Assembly (NCBI RefSeq): GCF_024505145.1
Contig: NZ_JANIAA010000055.1
Location: forward strand, 1 to 52,561
Length of the DNA stretch: 52,561 bases
Direction: 5' to 3'
Source of the DNA: Streptomyces rugosispiralis
GTDB taxonomy: Bacteria > Actinomycetota > Actinomycetes > Streptomycetales > Streptomycetaceae
Both the position numbers and the translations under genes were made by a program. This document shows, one piece after another, positions 15,736 to 23,575 of this stretch (the stretch's first letter is position 1; each line of letters opens with the position of its first letter). The notes under the pieces were generated by a model, which did no database searches, was not told the origin of the DNA, and was given only the letters and a program-made list of their open reading frames with translations.

Positions 15736-16014
15736 ATGAACTGGCTATGGGCGATCGTCGTGGGTTTGATCCTGGGTGTGATCGCCCGGGCGATTCTCCC
15801 CGGCAAACAGGCCATTCCACTCTGGTTGACCTGCATCTACGGCATCCTCGGCGGCATGCTGGGCAACGCGGTGGCCGGCTGGATCGGGGTCAGGACCACC
15901 GGGGGCTTCGACTGGATCCGGCATCTGCTCCAGTTGGCCTTCGCGGTGGGGATCGTGGCCCTGGGCACCCCGCTGTGGCACTCCATCCGCGGCGGCGGAC
16001 GCGAGCGGGCCTGA
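15736..16014 (+). CDS. GlsB/YeaQ/YmgE family stress membrane protein
   Basis: The 92-residue protein has three hydrophobic helices with the glycine-rich YGILGGMLGNAVAGW motif typical of the transglycosylase-associated family. Members are small stress-induced inner-membrane proteins. Despite the family name no enzymatic activity is established. ATG 15736 follows ggaggcgac. The stop TGA is the first of three TGAs in a 10-bp tandem repeat (16011-16040) that places a stop in each reading frame. Confidence 0.88.
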   Translation: MNWLWAIVVGLILGVIARAILPGKQAIPLWLTCIYGILGGMLGNAVAGWIGVRTTGGFDWIRHLLQLAFAVGIVALGTPLWHSIRGGGRERA

Positions 16015-16040
16015 ACAGACCTGAACGGACCTGAGCGGCG
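16011..16040 (+). repeat. 10-bp tandem repeat carrying the GlsB stop codon
   Basis: ctgaacagac, ctgaacggac and ctgagcggcg are consecutive. TGAs at 16012, 16022 and 16032 fall in three different frames. The first is the gene's own stop. Confidence 0.8.
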
Positions 16041-16130
16041 GCCCCGGGAACGCGGCGCGCCGCGCGAGGGTGCCGGGGGTCCGGGGGCGCCGATACGACG
16101 GTGGTGGTGTGCGCCGGGGTTACGGATACG

Positions 16131-16171
16131 GCGGCGGCCGGCGCGCGTGGTGGACGCGCACCGGCCGCCGC
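16131..16171 (-). terminator. terminator after tyrS
   Basis: gcggcggccgg (16131-16141) pairs with 16161-16171, with an inner 6-bp stem gcgcgt/acgcgc. It begins 27 nt beyond the tyrS stop. Confidence 0.75.
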
Positions 16172-16197
16172 TCTCGTCCAGCGGTGAGGTGGGCGGG

Positions 16198-17613
16198 TTA
16201 CACCCCGCGCACCTGGGCGATCTTCCGCCCGGCCTTGAGGTAGACCGCGCCGGAGGTCCCCGTGAGCCCGGCGGACGCCAGCGTCTCCGCGACCACCTCG
16301 GCCAGCGGGCGCACCGCCTGGGCCTCGGGCAGCACCACCGACTCCTGGCCGCCCTCGGTCTCGATCACCAGCCGCAGACCGTTCTGCTTGGCGACCCGGC
16401 GGGCGGCCGAGGCGCTGGGCTGGAACTCCAGCACCTTGCTCAGTACGGTCGCGATGGACTCCGTGCCGTGCTCCCCGGCGTCGACCACCGGCGTCTCGAC
16501 GTCGCTGAAGCTCTTCTTGGAGAACTGGGCGACGAAGCCCGCACGGGCCGCCATCGCCTTCTCGAGGCCGTACAGCGCCGCCACCACCTCGCCCGCCAGG
16601 ACCTTCTTCAGATCCATCGGGTGCAGCGAGCGCTCCTCGACCCGGGCGATCGCGGCGCCGATCTCCGCGTCCGTCCACTCGGTCCATGCCTCCAGGTACG
16701 GCTTCATCAGCCGGTCCGGAATCGACATGATCTTGCCGAAGACATCCTCGGCGGTCGCGGAGAGCGCCACATAGTTGCCCTTGGACTTGGACATCTTGGC
16801 GCCGGTGCCGTCCGTGCCCTCGATCAGCGGCATCGTGACCACCAGCTGCGGCCGCTGCCCGCGCAGCTCCATCAGCTTGCGGCCCATCTGCAGATTGAGC
16901 AGCTGATCCGCGCCGCCCAGCTCCACATCGCACTCCAGGGCCACCGAGTCGAGGGCCTGCGCGATCGGGTACAGCAGCTCGGACATGGTCAGCCCGGAGC
17001 CGGCGGCCAGCCGGTTGCGGAAGTCCTCGCGCTGCAGCAGCTGGGAGACCGGCACCTGGGAGAGCAGCCCCAGCAGCTCCGGGAAGGTGTACGGCGCCAG
17101 CCACTCGCTGTTCTGCCGGAAGTTGACCTTCTCGAAGTCGAAGAAGGGCCGGACCTGGTCCTGGTAGCCCGCGAGGTTCCGGGCGATGTCGTCGTCGGTC
17201 AGCGGCGGGCGCTCCGCCGTACGGCCCGACGGGTCGCCGATCTTGGCCGTGAAGTCGCCGATCAGCAGTGTGACGTCATGCCCCATGCGCTGGAAGCGGT
17301 TGAGGATGATCATCGGCACCACATGGCCGAGGTGCACATCGGCGGCCGTCGGGTCGATGCCCAGCTTGATGGCCAGACCCTGGCCCGCGCCGCGGCGCTC
17401 CTCGATCCGCTTGGCCAGCTCCGCCACGCCGGGCAGGATCTCGACCGTACGGGACGCGATCAGCTCGGCCTGCTCCGTCGGCGAGAGGTCCGTCAGGTCG
17501 ATATAGCGCCGCGAGCCCGTCTCCTCGAGCAGCCGCTCGACGGTCTTGTCGGAGGAGAGGTCCTGGCTGAGGAGCTCGCTGGCGCGGGCGACGGATTCGC
17601 CGAGGCGTGTCAT
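16198..17613 (-). CDS. tyrS: tyrosine--tRNA ligase
   Basis: The 471-residue class I aminoacyl-tRNA synthetase charges tRNA-Tyr. The HIGH-equivalent is HLGH at 94-97 and the KMSKS loop at 273-277 is exact. LLIGDFTAKIGDPSGR follows the first motif, as in the TyrRS subgroup with that signature. The last 65 residues resemble an S4 RNA-binding domain. An N-terminal extension of about 40 residues precedes the catalytic fold. Upstream on the minus strand TAGACT (17669-17674 on +) is a good -10, giving a leader of only about 50 nt and leaving no room for a T-box. Confidence 0.96.
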   Translation of the reverse strand: MTRLGESVARASELLSQDLSSDKTVERLLEETGSRRYIDLTDLSPTEQAELIASRTVEILPGVAELAKRIEERRGAGQGLAIKLGIDPTAADVHLGHVVPMIILNRFQRMGHDVTLLIGDFTAKIGDPSGRTAERPPLTDDDIARNLAGYQDQVRPFFDFEKVNFRQNSEWLAPYTFPELLGLLSQVPVSQLLQREDFRNRLAAGSGLTMSELLYPIAQALDSVALECDVELGGADQLLNLQMGRKLMELRGQRPQLVVTMPLIEGTDGTGAKMSKSKGNYVALSATAEDVFGKIMSIPDRLMKPYLEAWTEWTDAEIGAAIARVEERSLHPMDLKKVLAGEVVAALYGLEKAMAARAGFVAQFSKKSFSDVETPVVDAGEHGTESIATVLSKVLEFQPSASAARRVAKQNGLRLVIETEGGQESVVLPEAQAVRPLAEVVAETLASAGLTGTSGAVYLKAGRKIAQVRGV

Positions 17614-17668
17614 GGCGTTCCTGGTGATAGACGAAACGGATACGGATCAGATCGATCGGGCGGGGACC

Positions 17669-17674
17669 AGTCTA
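17669..17674 (-). promoter_or_regulatory. -10 box for tyrS
   Basis: Minus-strand TAGACT matches the streptomycete sigma-HrdB -10 consensus. No good -35 is seen. It lies 56 nt upstream of the tyrS ATG and just beyond the stop of the TldE-like gene. Confidence 0.35.
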
Positions 17675-17684
17675 TTCGGCTCGT

Positions 17685-19079
17685 TCACACCCCCTTGCTG
17701 ACCGAGCTCATATTGAAGTCCGGAATGCGCAGCGGCGGCACCGCGGCGCGGTTGAAGTAGTCGCTCCACTCCCGCGCCAGCGTCCGCTCGGTGCGGCCCG
17801 CCTCGGTGGCGCGGGCGAGCAGATCCACCGGCGACTCGTTGAACCGGAAGTTGTTCACCTCACCGACCACCTCGCCGTTCTCCACGAGATAGACGCCGTC
17901 CCTGGTCAGCCCGGTGAGCAGCAGCGTGGCCGGGTCGACCTCGCGGATGTACCACAGACAGGTCAGCAGCAGCCCGCGCCCGGTCGAGGCGACCATCTCC
18001 TCCAGCGAGCGGGTGCCGCCCGCGTCCACGATGAGGTTGTCGACCGCGGGGGCCAGCGGCAGCCCCGTGAGGGCGGCGGTGTGCCGGGTGGTGACCAGCT
18101 GCTGGAGCACCCCGTCACGGACCCAGTCGGTGGCGGACAGCGGCAGACCGTTGTCGAAGACCGACGCGTCGTCCCCGGACGAGTGCGCGATCACGAACGG
18201 CGCCGCCTCGAGCCCCGGCTCGGCCGGGTCGCTGCGCAGCGTGAAGGGCAGCTCGGACAGCTTCTCACCGACCCGGGTGCCACCGCCCGGCTTGCTGAAG
18301 ACCGTACGGCCCTCCGCCGCGTCCCGCGCCGAGGACGACCAGAGCTGGTCGATCAGCAGATCGGCCACCGCGCTCGGCGGCAGCAGCGTCTCGTAGCGGC
18401 CGGCCGGCAGCTCGACCCTGCGCTCGGCCCAGGCGAGCCGCCGGGCCAGCTCGGCGTCGATCGCGGCCGGGTCCACATCGGTGAAGTCGCGGGTGGCCCG
18501 CCCGGCCCAGGCCGAACGCGTCCGGTCCGGGGACTTGGCGTTGACCTCGAGCGTGCCGGTCGGCTGGTCATGGCGCAGCCGCAGCCCGGTGGAGCTGCCG
18601 AGATAGCTGGAGACCAGCTCATGGTGGGCGAATCCGTACAGCTCCCGGCCGCCCGCGCGGGACCGGGCGAAGGACTCGCCGAGGGCGGGGGCGAAGTCGG
18701 CGAACACCTCGGAGGAGGTCACGGCGGGGGAGTCGGTGAAACCGGGGGAGACCGCCGCGCCCGCCTCCCGCTCCACCAGCGGCTGGGCGTCCTCGGCCGG
18801 CTCCGCCTCCCGCGCCGCCGCCTCGGCGGCCCGGACCAGCGGCTCCAGCTCCTCGGCGGTGACCGCGGACCGGGACACCACGCCCGAGGCGGTGCCCTGC
18901 CCGCCGTTCACGGTGGCCACGACGGTCAGGGTGCGGCCGCGGGTGACGCCGTTGGTCGTCAGGGCGTTGCCCGCCCAGCGCAGATTGGCCGTCGAGGTCT
19001 CGTTCGCGATCACCACACAGCCGTCCGCGCGGGACAGCTCCAGGGCGCGCTCGACGATCTCATGGGGCTGCACGCTCAT
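17685..19079 (-). CDS. TldE/PmbA-like metallopeptidase subunit
   Basis: The 464-residue protein is the partner-type member of the TldD/TldE (U62) family. It lacks the HExxxH zinc motif, as TldE proteins do, and has the conserved C-terminal LTRDGVYLVENGEVVGEVNNFRFNESP-like region (about residues 395-425). TldD/TldE heterodimers degrade unfolded peptides and mature some RiPPs such as microcin B17. The ATG at 19079 overlaps the TldD stop as ATGA, so the pair is co-translated. Confidence 0.9.
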   Translation of the reverse strand: MSVQPHEIVERALELSRADGCVVIANETSTANLRWAGNALTTNGVTRGRTLTVVATVNGGQGTASGVVSRSAVTAEELEPLVRAAEAAAREAEPAEDAQPLVEREAGAAVSPGFTDSPAVTSSEVFADFAPALGESFARSRAGGRELYGFAHHELVSSYLGSSTGLRLRHDQPTGTLEVNAKSPDRTRSAWAGRATRDFTDVDPAAIDAELARRLAWAERRVELPAGRYETLLPPSAVADLLIDQLWSSSARDAAEGRTVFSKPGGGTRVGEKLSELPFTLRSDPAEPGLEAAPFVIAHSSGDDASVFDNGLPLSATDWVRDGVLQQLVTTRHTAALTGLPLAPAVDNLIVDAGGTRSLEEMVASTGRGLLLTCLWYIREVDPATLLLTGLTRDGVYLVENGEVVGEVNNFRFNESPVDLLARATEAGRTERTLAREWSDYFNRAAVPPLRIPDFNMSSVSKGV

Positions 19080-20611
19080 CGTCCGGCCTCCTGGGTGGTG
19101 TTGAGGATGCTGACGCCGCGGAACAGCGCCGACGGGCAGCCGTGCGAGACCGCCGCGATCTGCCCCGGCTGGGCCTTTCCACAGTTGAAGGCGCCGCCCA
19201 GGACATACGTCTGCGGGCCGCCCACGGCCGTCATCGAACCCCAGAAGTCGGTGGTGGTGGCCTGGTAGGCGAAGTCGCGCACCTGTCCGGCGAGCGCGCC
19301 GTTCCTGATGCGATACGCCCTCTGTGCCGTGAACTGGAAGTTGTACCGCTGCATATCGATCGACCATGAGCGGTCGCCGACCAGATACAGACCGTTCTCG
19401 ACGTCCCCGATCAGCGCCTCCGTCGAGGGGCCGCCGGAAGCGGGCCGCAGCGATACGTTCGCCATCCGCTGCACCGGTACATGGCCCGGCGAATCGGCGA
19501 AGGCACAGCCGTTCGAACGCTCGAAGCCGGTCAGCCGGGCGATCCGGCGGTCCAGCTGATAGCCGACGAGGGTGCCGCCCTTCACCAGGTCCCAGGACTG
19601 GCCGGCCACGCCCTCGTCGTCGTAGCCGATGGTGGCCAGCCCGTGCTCGGCGGTCCGGTCCCCGGTCACATTCATCACCTCGGAGCCGTACTTCAGCTTT
19701 CCGAGCTGGTCGAAGGTGGCGAAGGAGGTGCCCGCGTACGCCGCCTCGTAGCCGAGCGCGCGGTCCAGCTCGGTGGCGTGGCCGATCGACTCATGGATGG
19801 TCAGCCACAGATTGGACGGGTCCACCACGAGGTCGTACGACCCGGCCTCGACGGATGGCGCACGCATCTTCTCGGCCAGCAGTTCCGGGATCTCCGCCAG
19901 CTCCGCGTCCCAGTCCCAGCCGCCCGCGCCGGGCCCACCGGTCAGATACTCCCAGCCGCGCCCGACCGGCGGGGCGAGAGTGCGCATCGAGTCGAACTCC
20001 CCGCTCGCCGGATCCACGGCCACGGCCGTGAGCTGCGGATGCAGCCGCACCCGCTGCTGGGTGGTCGTGGTGCCCGCCGTGTCCGCGTAGAACTTGTTCT
20101 CCTGCACGGTCAGCAACGACGCGTCCGCGTGCGCGACCCCATCGGCCGCGAGCAGCCGCCGGCTCCACTCGGCGAGCAGCCCGGTCTTGTCGGAGTCGGC
20201 CACATCGAACGGGTTGACCTCATACGACGAAACCCAGGTCTTGTCGGCATGCACCGGCTCGTCCGCCAACTCCACCCGCTCATCGGACCCCGCCGCCTCG
20301 ATCACCTTGGCCGACAGCTTCGCCATCGCCACGGCCTGCGAGGCCACCCGCGCGGCGGCGTCCATGCTCAGATCCACCCCCGACGCGAACCCCCAGGCCC
20401 CGCCGTGCACCACCCGCACCGCGTACCCCAGATCGGTGGTGTCGGAGGACCCGGACGGCCGGGCATCCCGCAACCGCCAAGCGGCACTCCGCACCCGCTC
20501 CAACCGGAAGTCGGCATGCCCGGCCCCAAGCGCGCGGGCCCGCGCCAGCGCCGCGTCCGCGAGTGCTCTGAGCGGCAGCGCGAGGAAGGACGGATCAATC
20601 TCATGCGTCAC
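19076..20611 (-). CDS. TldD-family metalloprotease (zinc-binding subunit)
   Basis: The 511-residue protein carries HESIGHATE, the HExxxH zinc motif of TldD, near residue 270. The family's C-terminal AVSHGCPSALFRGVSILN segment is present. It supplies the active site to the TldD/TldE complex. The GTG at 20611 was chosen because VTHEIDPSFLALP begins the conserved N-terminal domain. In-frame upstream sequence is implausible. A 51-bp exact copy of its interior (20151-20201) reappears at 23054-23104 as part of a broken second allele. Confidence 0.9.
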   Translation of the reverse strand: MTHEIDPSFLALPLRALADAALARARALGAGHADFRLERVRSAAWRLRDARPSGSSDTTDLGYAVRVVHGGAWGFASGVDLSMDAAARVASQAVAMAKLSAKVIEAAGSDERVELADEPVHADKTWVSSYEVNPFDVADSDKTGLLAEWSRRLLAADGVAHADASLLTVQENKFYADTAGTTTTQQRVRLHPQLTAVAVDPASGEFDSMRTLAPPVGRGWEYLTGGPGAGGWDWDAELAEIPELLAEKMRAPSVEAGSYDLVVDPSNLWLTIHESIGHATELDRALGYEAAYAGTSFATFDQLGKLKYGSEVMNVTGDRTAEHGLATIGYDDEGVAGQSWDLVKGGTLVGYQLDRRIARLTGFERSNGCAFADSPGHVPVQRMANVSLRPASGGPSTEALIGDVENGLYLVGDRSWSIDMQRYNFQFTAQRAYRIRNGALAGQVRDFAYQATTTDFWGSMTAVGGPQTYVLGGAFNCGKAQPGQIAAVSHGCPSALFRGVSILNTTQEAGR

Positions 20612-20722
20612 GGGCGGCTCCTCTTCGTCGCGTACGTGGTGTGGTGTCCGTCGGCAGTGAACCATGCGGCTGGGGGGTGGGGCGCGGTAATTGCCGTTGC
20701 GCTCTGCGCGGCGAAAGGACAA

Positions 20723-20750
20723 CGGCCGCCCCGGTTGCCCAGGGCGGCCG
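20723..20750 (-). terminator. stem-loop after the DUF397 gene
   Basis: cggccgccc (20723-20731) pairs perfectly with gggcggccg (20742-20750) around a 10-nt loop, starting 10 nt beyond the DUF397 stop on the minus strand. Confidence 0.7.
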
Positions 20751-20760
20751 AACGGGCTGG

Positions 20761-20964
20761 TTACGCGCTGAACTCTTCAGCCGTGAGACGGTCGATGAAC
20801 GCGTCCCACTGGCGTATGGAGAAGGCGAGTTGTGATCCGTGGCGGTTCTTGGAGTCCCGTACGTGGACGGTGTCGGCGGTGGCGGCCACCTCGACGCACA
20901 TGCCGCCCTCACCGCTGCTGTAGCTGCTCTTGAACCACGACAGCTCGACGTCGTTGTTGTTCAC
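20761..20964 (-). CDS. DUF397 domain protein
   Basis: The 67-residue protein has the DUF397 signature WFKSSYSSGEGGMCVEVA and VRDSKNR near the middle, ending in a helical WDAFIDRLTAEEF. DUF397 proteins are small cytoplasmic partners encoded beside WhiJ/AbaA-like XRE regulators in Streptomyces and probably modulate their DNA binding. GTG at 20964 overlaps the XRE stop by 4 nt (GTGA), fixing the start. Confidence 0.92.
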   Translation of the reverse strand: MNNNDVELSWFKSSYSSGEGGMCVEVAATADTVHVRDSKNRHGSQLAFSIRQWDAFIDRLTAEEFSA

Positions 20965-21758
20965 GTTTCTCCCCGCAGTTTTTCGATGAAGTCCAGCGAC
21001 TCCCGTGGAGTGAGAGCCTGGGCCCTGATGATCCCGTAGCGCTGTTCGAGCGTGCGGACCGCTTTGCGATCCGTCAGCAATCTGCTGATGTCCTGGGCCT
21101 CTACGTAGGCCATCATCTGGCGCCCCTTGGGCTCCAGCAAGGCAAACGGGCCGCCAGCTCCGGCGTGCTCTTCCAGCCCCGTCGGCATGACTTGAAGATC
21201 TACATTTCGCATCCGGCCGATGTGCAGCAGGTGTTCCAACTGTGCGCGCATCACCGGTGTTCCGCCGCACGGTCGGCGCAACACCGCCTCCTCGGTCACG
21301 AAGCTCATGATGGGCGGGGGTTGCCGAGTGATGAGTTCCTGCCGGGCCAAGCGGGCGGTGACCCGCTGCTCGATGGTCTCCTCGCCCAGCATTGGGCGTT
21401 GCATCGTGAAGACAGCGCGGGCGTAATCGCCGGTCTGGAGCAACCCGTTGATCACCTGGTTTTCGTACGCGTGGAACTCGACCGCCTGCGCCTCCAGCCG
21501 TGCCGCGCCCCGGAAGAACGCCGGGAGCTGTACGTTGGCGACTTCCTCCCTGGCCGCCCGCAGCACCCCGAACGCCTCCAGAGCCTCGTCCGCCGCGTCC
21601 AGGAAGTCGGGCTGGGGCACCCGGCGTCCCTGCTCGACCGAGGAGACCTGCTCCTCGCTGTACCCGATCGCCTCACCCAACTGCGCCTGTGTGAGCCCCG
21701 CCCGTTCGCGGAAGAGCTTCACCTGCCTGCCGATGCACTTGACGATGTCACCCGCCAT
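20961..21758 (-). CDS. WhiJ-like XRE transcriptional regulator (HTH plus DUF5753)
   Basis: The 265-residue protein has an N-terminal helix-turn-helix (about residues 9-65: VKLFRERAGLTQAQLGEAIG, then EQVSSVEQGRR). A DUF5753 sensory or interaction domain fills the remainder (ENQVINGLLQTGDYARAVF). Such regulators form multi-copy sets with DUF397 proteins and anti-sigma-like ATPases, and control development and antibiotic production in S. coelicolor (whiJ, abaA loci). The DUF397 gene follows with a 4-nt overlap, and the ATPase gene is divergent across 149 bp. Confidence 0.92.
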   Translation of the reverse strand: MAGDIVKCIGRQVKLFRERAGLTQAQLGEAIGYSEEQVSSVEQGRRVPQPDFLDAADEALEAFGVLRAAREEVANVQLPAFFRGAARLEAQAVEFHAYENQVINGLLQTGDYARAVFTMQRPMLGEETIEQRVTARLARQELITRQPPPIMSFVTEEAVLRRPCGGTPVMRAQLEHLLHIGRMRNVDLQVMPTGLEEHAGAGGPFALLEPKGRQMMAYVEAQDISRLLTDRKAVRTLEQRYGIIRAQALTPRESLDFIEKLRGET

Positions 21759-21907
21759 GACCCACCCACCTCCTTGCGCGAGAACGCGCCCCTTCCCCTC
21801 GGCGTCACGGCGGTCCTCCCGTACGGGCACCGACCGTGCCCGTACCACGACCCTGCGTACCCGTCGCCCGCTGGTCAGGCTAAGCGTGCTTCGCCACGCT
21901 CGGTGAC

Positions 21908-22408
21908 GTGAATGGCGAAAATCCCCCTAGCGGTACGTTCGAGATGTTCTTCACCTCTTCCCGGCGCGGTGCCCGGCTTGCCCGGCGCCTCGTCGTTCGC
22001 AGACTGGAGGAGTGGGGCATTCCCCGCGGCAGTGACGCCTCGCAGAGCCTCGCGCTGATCGCGGGAGAACTCGCCGCGAACGCCGTGAGCCATGGGCACG
22101 TGCCCGGTCGGCACTTTCATCTGCGGCTCAGCGTTCAGCCCCCGCCCGGTACCGATGGCCGTCGGGCCCCCGCCTCGGCCCGTATCGAGGTGTCCGACGC
22201 CCGCGACGAGCGGCGCCCGGTGCTCCATGACCGGGACGACGAGGCGGAGGGTGGGCGCGGGCTGCTGCTCGTGGACGCGCTCGCGTCGAAGTGGGGGGTG
22301 GCCGAACGAGGCGTCGGTAAGACGGTGTGGTGCGAATACGCTCTCGCGTCCGAGGAGTGCCGGTCGCAGCAGGTCACGGGAGACAGTGGAGCCGGCGATG
22401 CGCGATGA
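21908..22408 (+). CDS. anti-sigma-factor-like ATP-binding protein (HATPase_c)
   Basis: The 166-residue protein has the GHKL N-box ALIAGELAANAVSHG and a GRGLLLVDALASKWG G-box, as in RsbW/SpoIIAB-type kinases. Streptomyces carries many such single-domain ATPases beside WhiJ-like regulators. Some act as anti-sigma factors and most are untested. It is divergent from the XRE gene and overlaps the Uma2 gene by 11 nt, so it is probably co-transcribed with it. Confidence 0.85.
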   Translation: MNGENPPSGTFEMFFTSSRRGARLARRLVVRRLEEWGIPRGSDASQSLALIAGELAANAVSHGHVPGRHFHLRLSVQPPPGTDGRRAPASARIEVSDARDERRPVLHDRDDEAEGGRGLLLVDALASKWGVAERGVGKTVWCEYALASEECRSQQVTGDSGAGDAR

Positions 22409-23030
22409 TGGAGGCACAGACGAGCAGGTTCGCTGTGGTGAAGGAGCGTCGGCCGTGGAGTACGGACGTCTACGGGAAATCGCGGAGCGGCTCGCCGAGC
22501 ACGCCCCGGACCCGTTCCGGGGCTATGAGATCAGTGGTGACGAGATCGTCATGATGATGTCGCCCTCGCGTCCGCACGAGTTCATCGCTCTACGTATCCG
22601 CCAGCAGCTTGACCGGCAAATCCCGTCTTTTCTGGTCGCTCACACGGGCGGTGAGGTGGAAGATGCCTCTCTTGGGAAACTTCGGCGCCCTGATCTGATC
22701 GTCGTTCCGGACGCGGTGTTTGCCGAGAACACGATGGCGCCGTTCCATCCACGAGATGTCGCTTTGGTCGCCGAGATCGTCTCGCCGTCGAATCACTCCA
22801 CCGACTATGTCGAGAAGATGCACGACTACCCGGCGATGGGCATCCCTCTCTATCTTCTTGTCGACCCACGGAAGGGCACGATCGCGGCCCTGTCCGATCC
22901 GGGTCCCGGGCTCGGCGGTGAGGGCCCCCGTTACCGCACCCGCAGTGATTACGCCTTCGGCGACGAGGTGACCATCGGTGACTGGACCCTTGCCACCACG
23001 GACCTGCGGACCTATCCCGAGGACCGCTGA
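22398..23030 (+). CDS. Uma2 family endonuclease-like protein
   Basis: The 210-residue protein has the PD-(D/E)XK-like Uma2 fold: an N-terminal helix, GYEISGDEIVMM, PSRPHEFIALRI, then LRRPDLIVVPD and VALVAEIVSPSN with the putative active-site acidic residues, and KMHDYPAMGIPLYLLVDPR. Uma2 genes are expanded in Streptomyces and usually have no assigned role. I chose ATG 22398, which overlaps the ATPase gene by 11 nt. GTG 22455 (VEYGRLREI) would give a shorter protein closer to typical family starts. Confidence 0.82.
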   Translation: MRDDGGTDEQVRCGEGASAVEYGRLREIAERLAEHAPDPFRGYEISGDEIVMMMSPSRPHEFIALRIRQQLDRQIPSFLVAHTGGEVEDASLGKLRRPDLIVVPDAVFAENTMAPFHPRDVALVAEIVSPSNHSTDYVEKMHDYPAMGIPLYLLVDPRKGTIAALSDPGPGLGGEGPRYRTRSDYAFGDEVTIGDWTLATTDLRTYPEDR

Positions 23031-23045
23031 CCCGCCGACCGCCGT

Positions 23046-23125
23046 CGGCGGCCAGCAGCCGCCGGCTCCACTCGGCGAGCAGCCCGGTCTTGTCGGAGTC
23101 GGCCGCGTCGAAAGGGTTGATGTCT
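23046..23125 (-). pseudogene. relic fragment of a second tldD allele
   Basis: Read on the minus strand this stretch encodes DINPFDAADSDKTGLLAEW and continues SRRLLAADG. It matches the intact TldD protein except for conservative changes (Glu-Val to Asp-Ile, Val to Ala). At DNA level 51 bp are identical to 20151-20201 and a further 25-30 bp are similar. There is no start, and the rest of the gene is absent. It sits exactly between the Uma2 gene and the toxin-immunity operon. Confidence 0.85.
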
Positions 23126-23143
23126 TGTGGACGTGCACCGTCC

Positions 23144-23575
23144 TTACATCATGGGGATTGGTGCTCGTGGATCGTCGATGTCGACTGTGATTTCCACCGT
23201 GGAAGTTGAGACGAAGGTGGCGACGTTGTTGATCAAGTGGATCTGATCAAATGGATTCGAATCCATGAAGAAGATCGCCCAAACTAGTGAGCGATCGGTG
23301 GTCAAGCGGGCGATAAAACCCTCGGAGCCATAAGAGCCCTCGCCGCCCCACAGTAGCCCCCGCCCGCCCAAGTCTGTCTCGACAAGTCCATCAACTGAGG
23401 ATGTCCATGATGGATCATCCGCAAGCATGCCACTCAAATCGAAAGGCGCCTGGATCGTTAGTCCGCTCGATGCTTCGGGAGTGAGGCTCACGTCGAAGGA
23501 TTGCCCATCGGCGAAGTGCAGGGCATCTCGGATGGGGAGCTGAAATTCTTTCCACAGCTCTGTGATGGTGGTCAT
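23144..23575 (-). CDS. candidate immunity protein for the RHS toxin
   Basis: The 143-residue acidic protein has roughly 23 Asp/Glu against 6 Lys/Arg. It has no signal or membrane segment and no family I recognise. Its ATG at 23575 overlaps the TGA of the RHS toxin gene as ATGA, so the five upstream codons of the longer ORF are not used. Position immediately after a polymorphic toxin, acidity, small size and low G+C (about 45-55% in lines counted by eye) are all typical of cognate immunity proteins. Function is inferred from context only. Confidence 0.7.
   Translation of the reverse strand: MTTITELWKEFQLPIRDALHFADGQSFDVSLTPEASSGLTIQAPFDLSGMLADDPSWTSSVDGLVETDLGGRGLLWGGEGSYGSEGFIARLTTDRSLVWAIFFMDSNPFDQIHLINNVATFVSTSTVEITVDIDDPRAPIPMM

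Noticed and set aside
17614..17684. T-box leader for tyrS
   Set aside because: Only about 70 bp separate tyrS from the upstream stop, too short for a T-box, and no T-box sequence is present.
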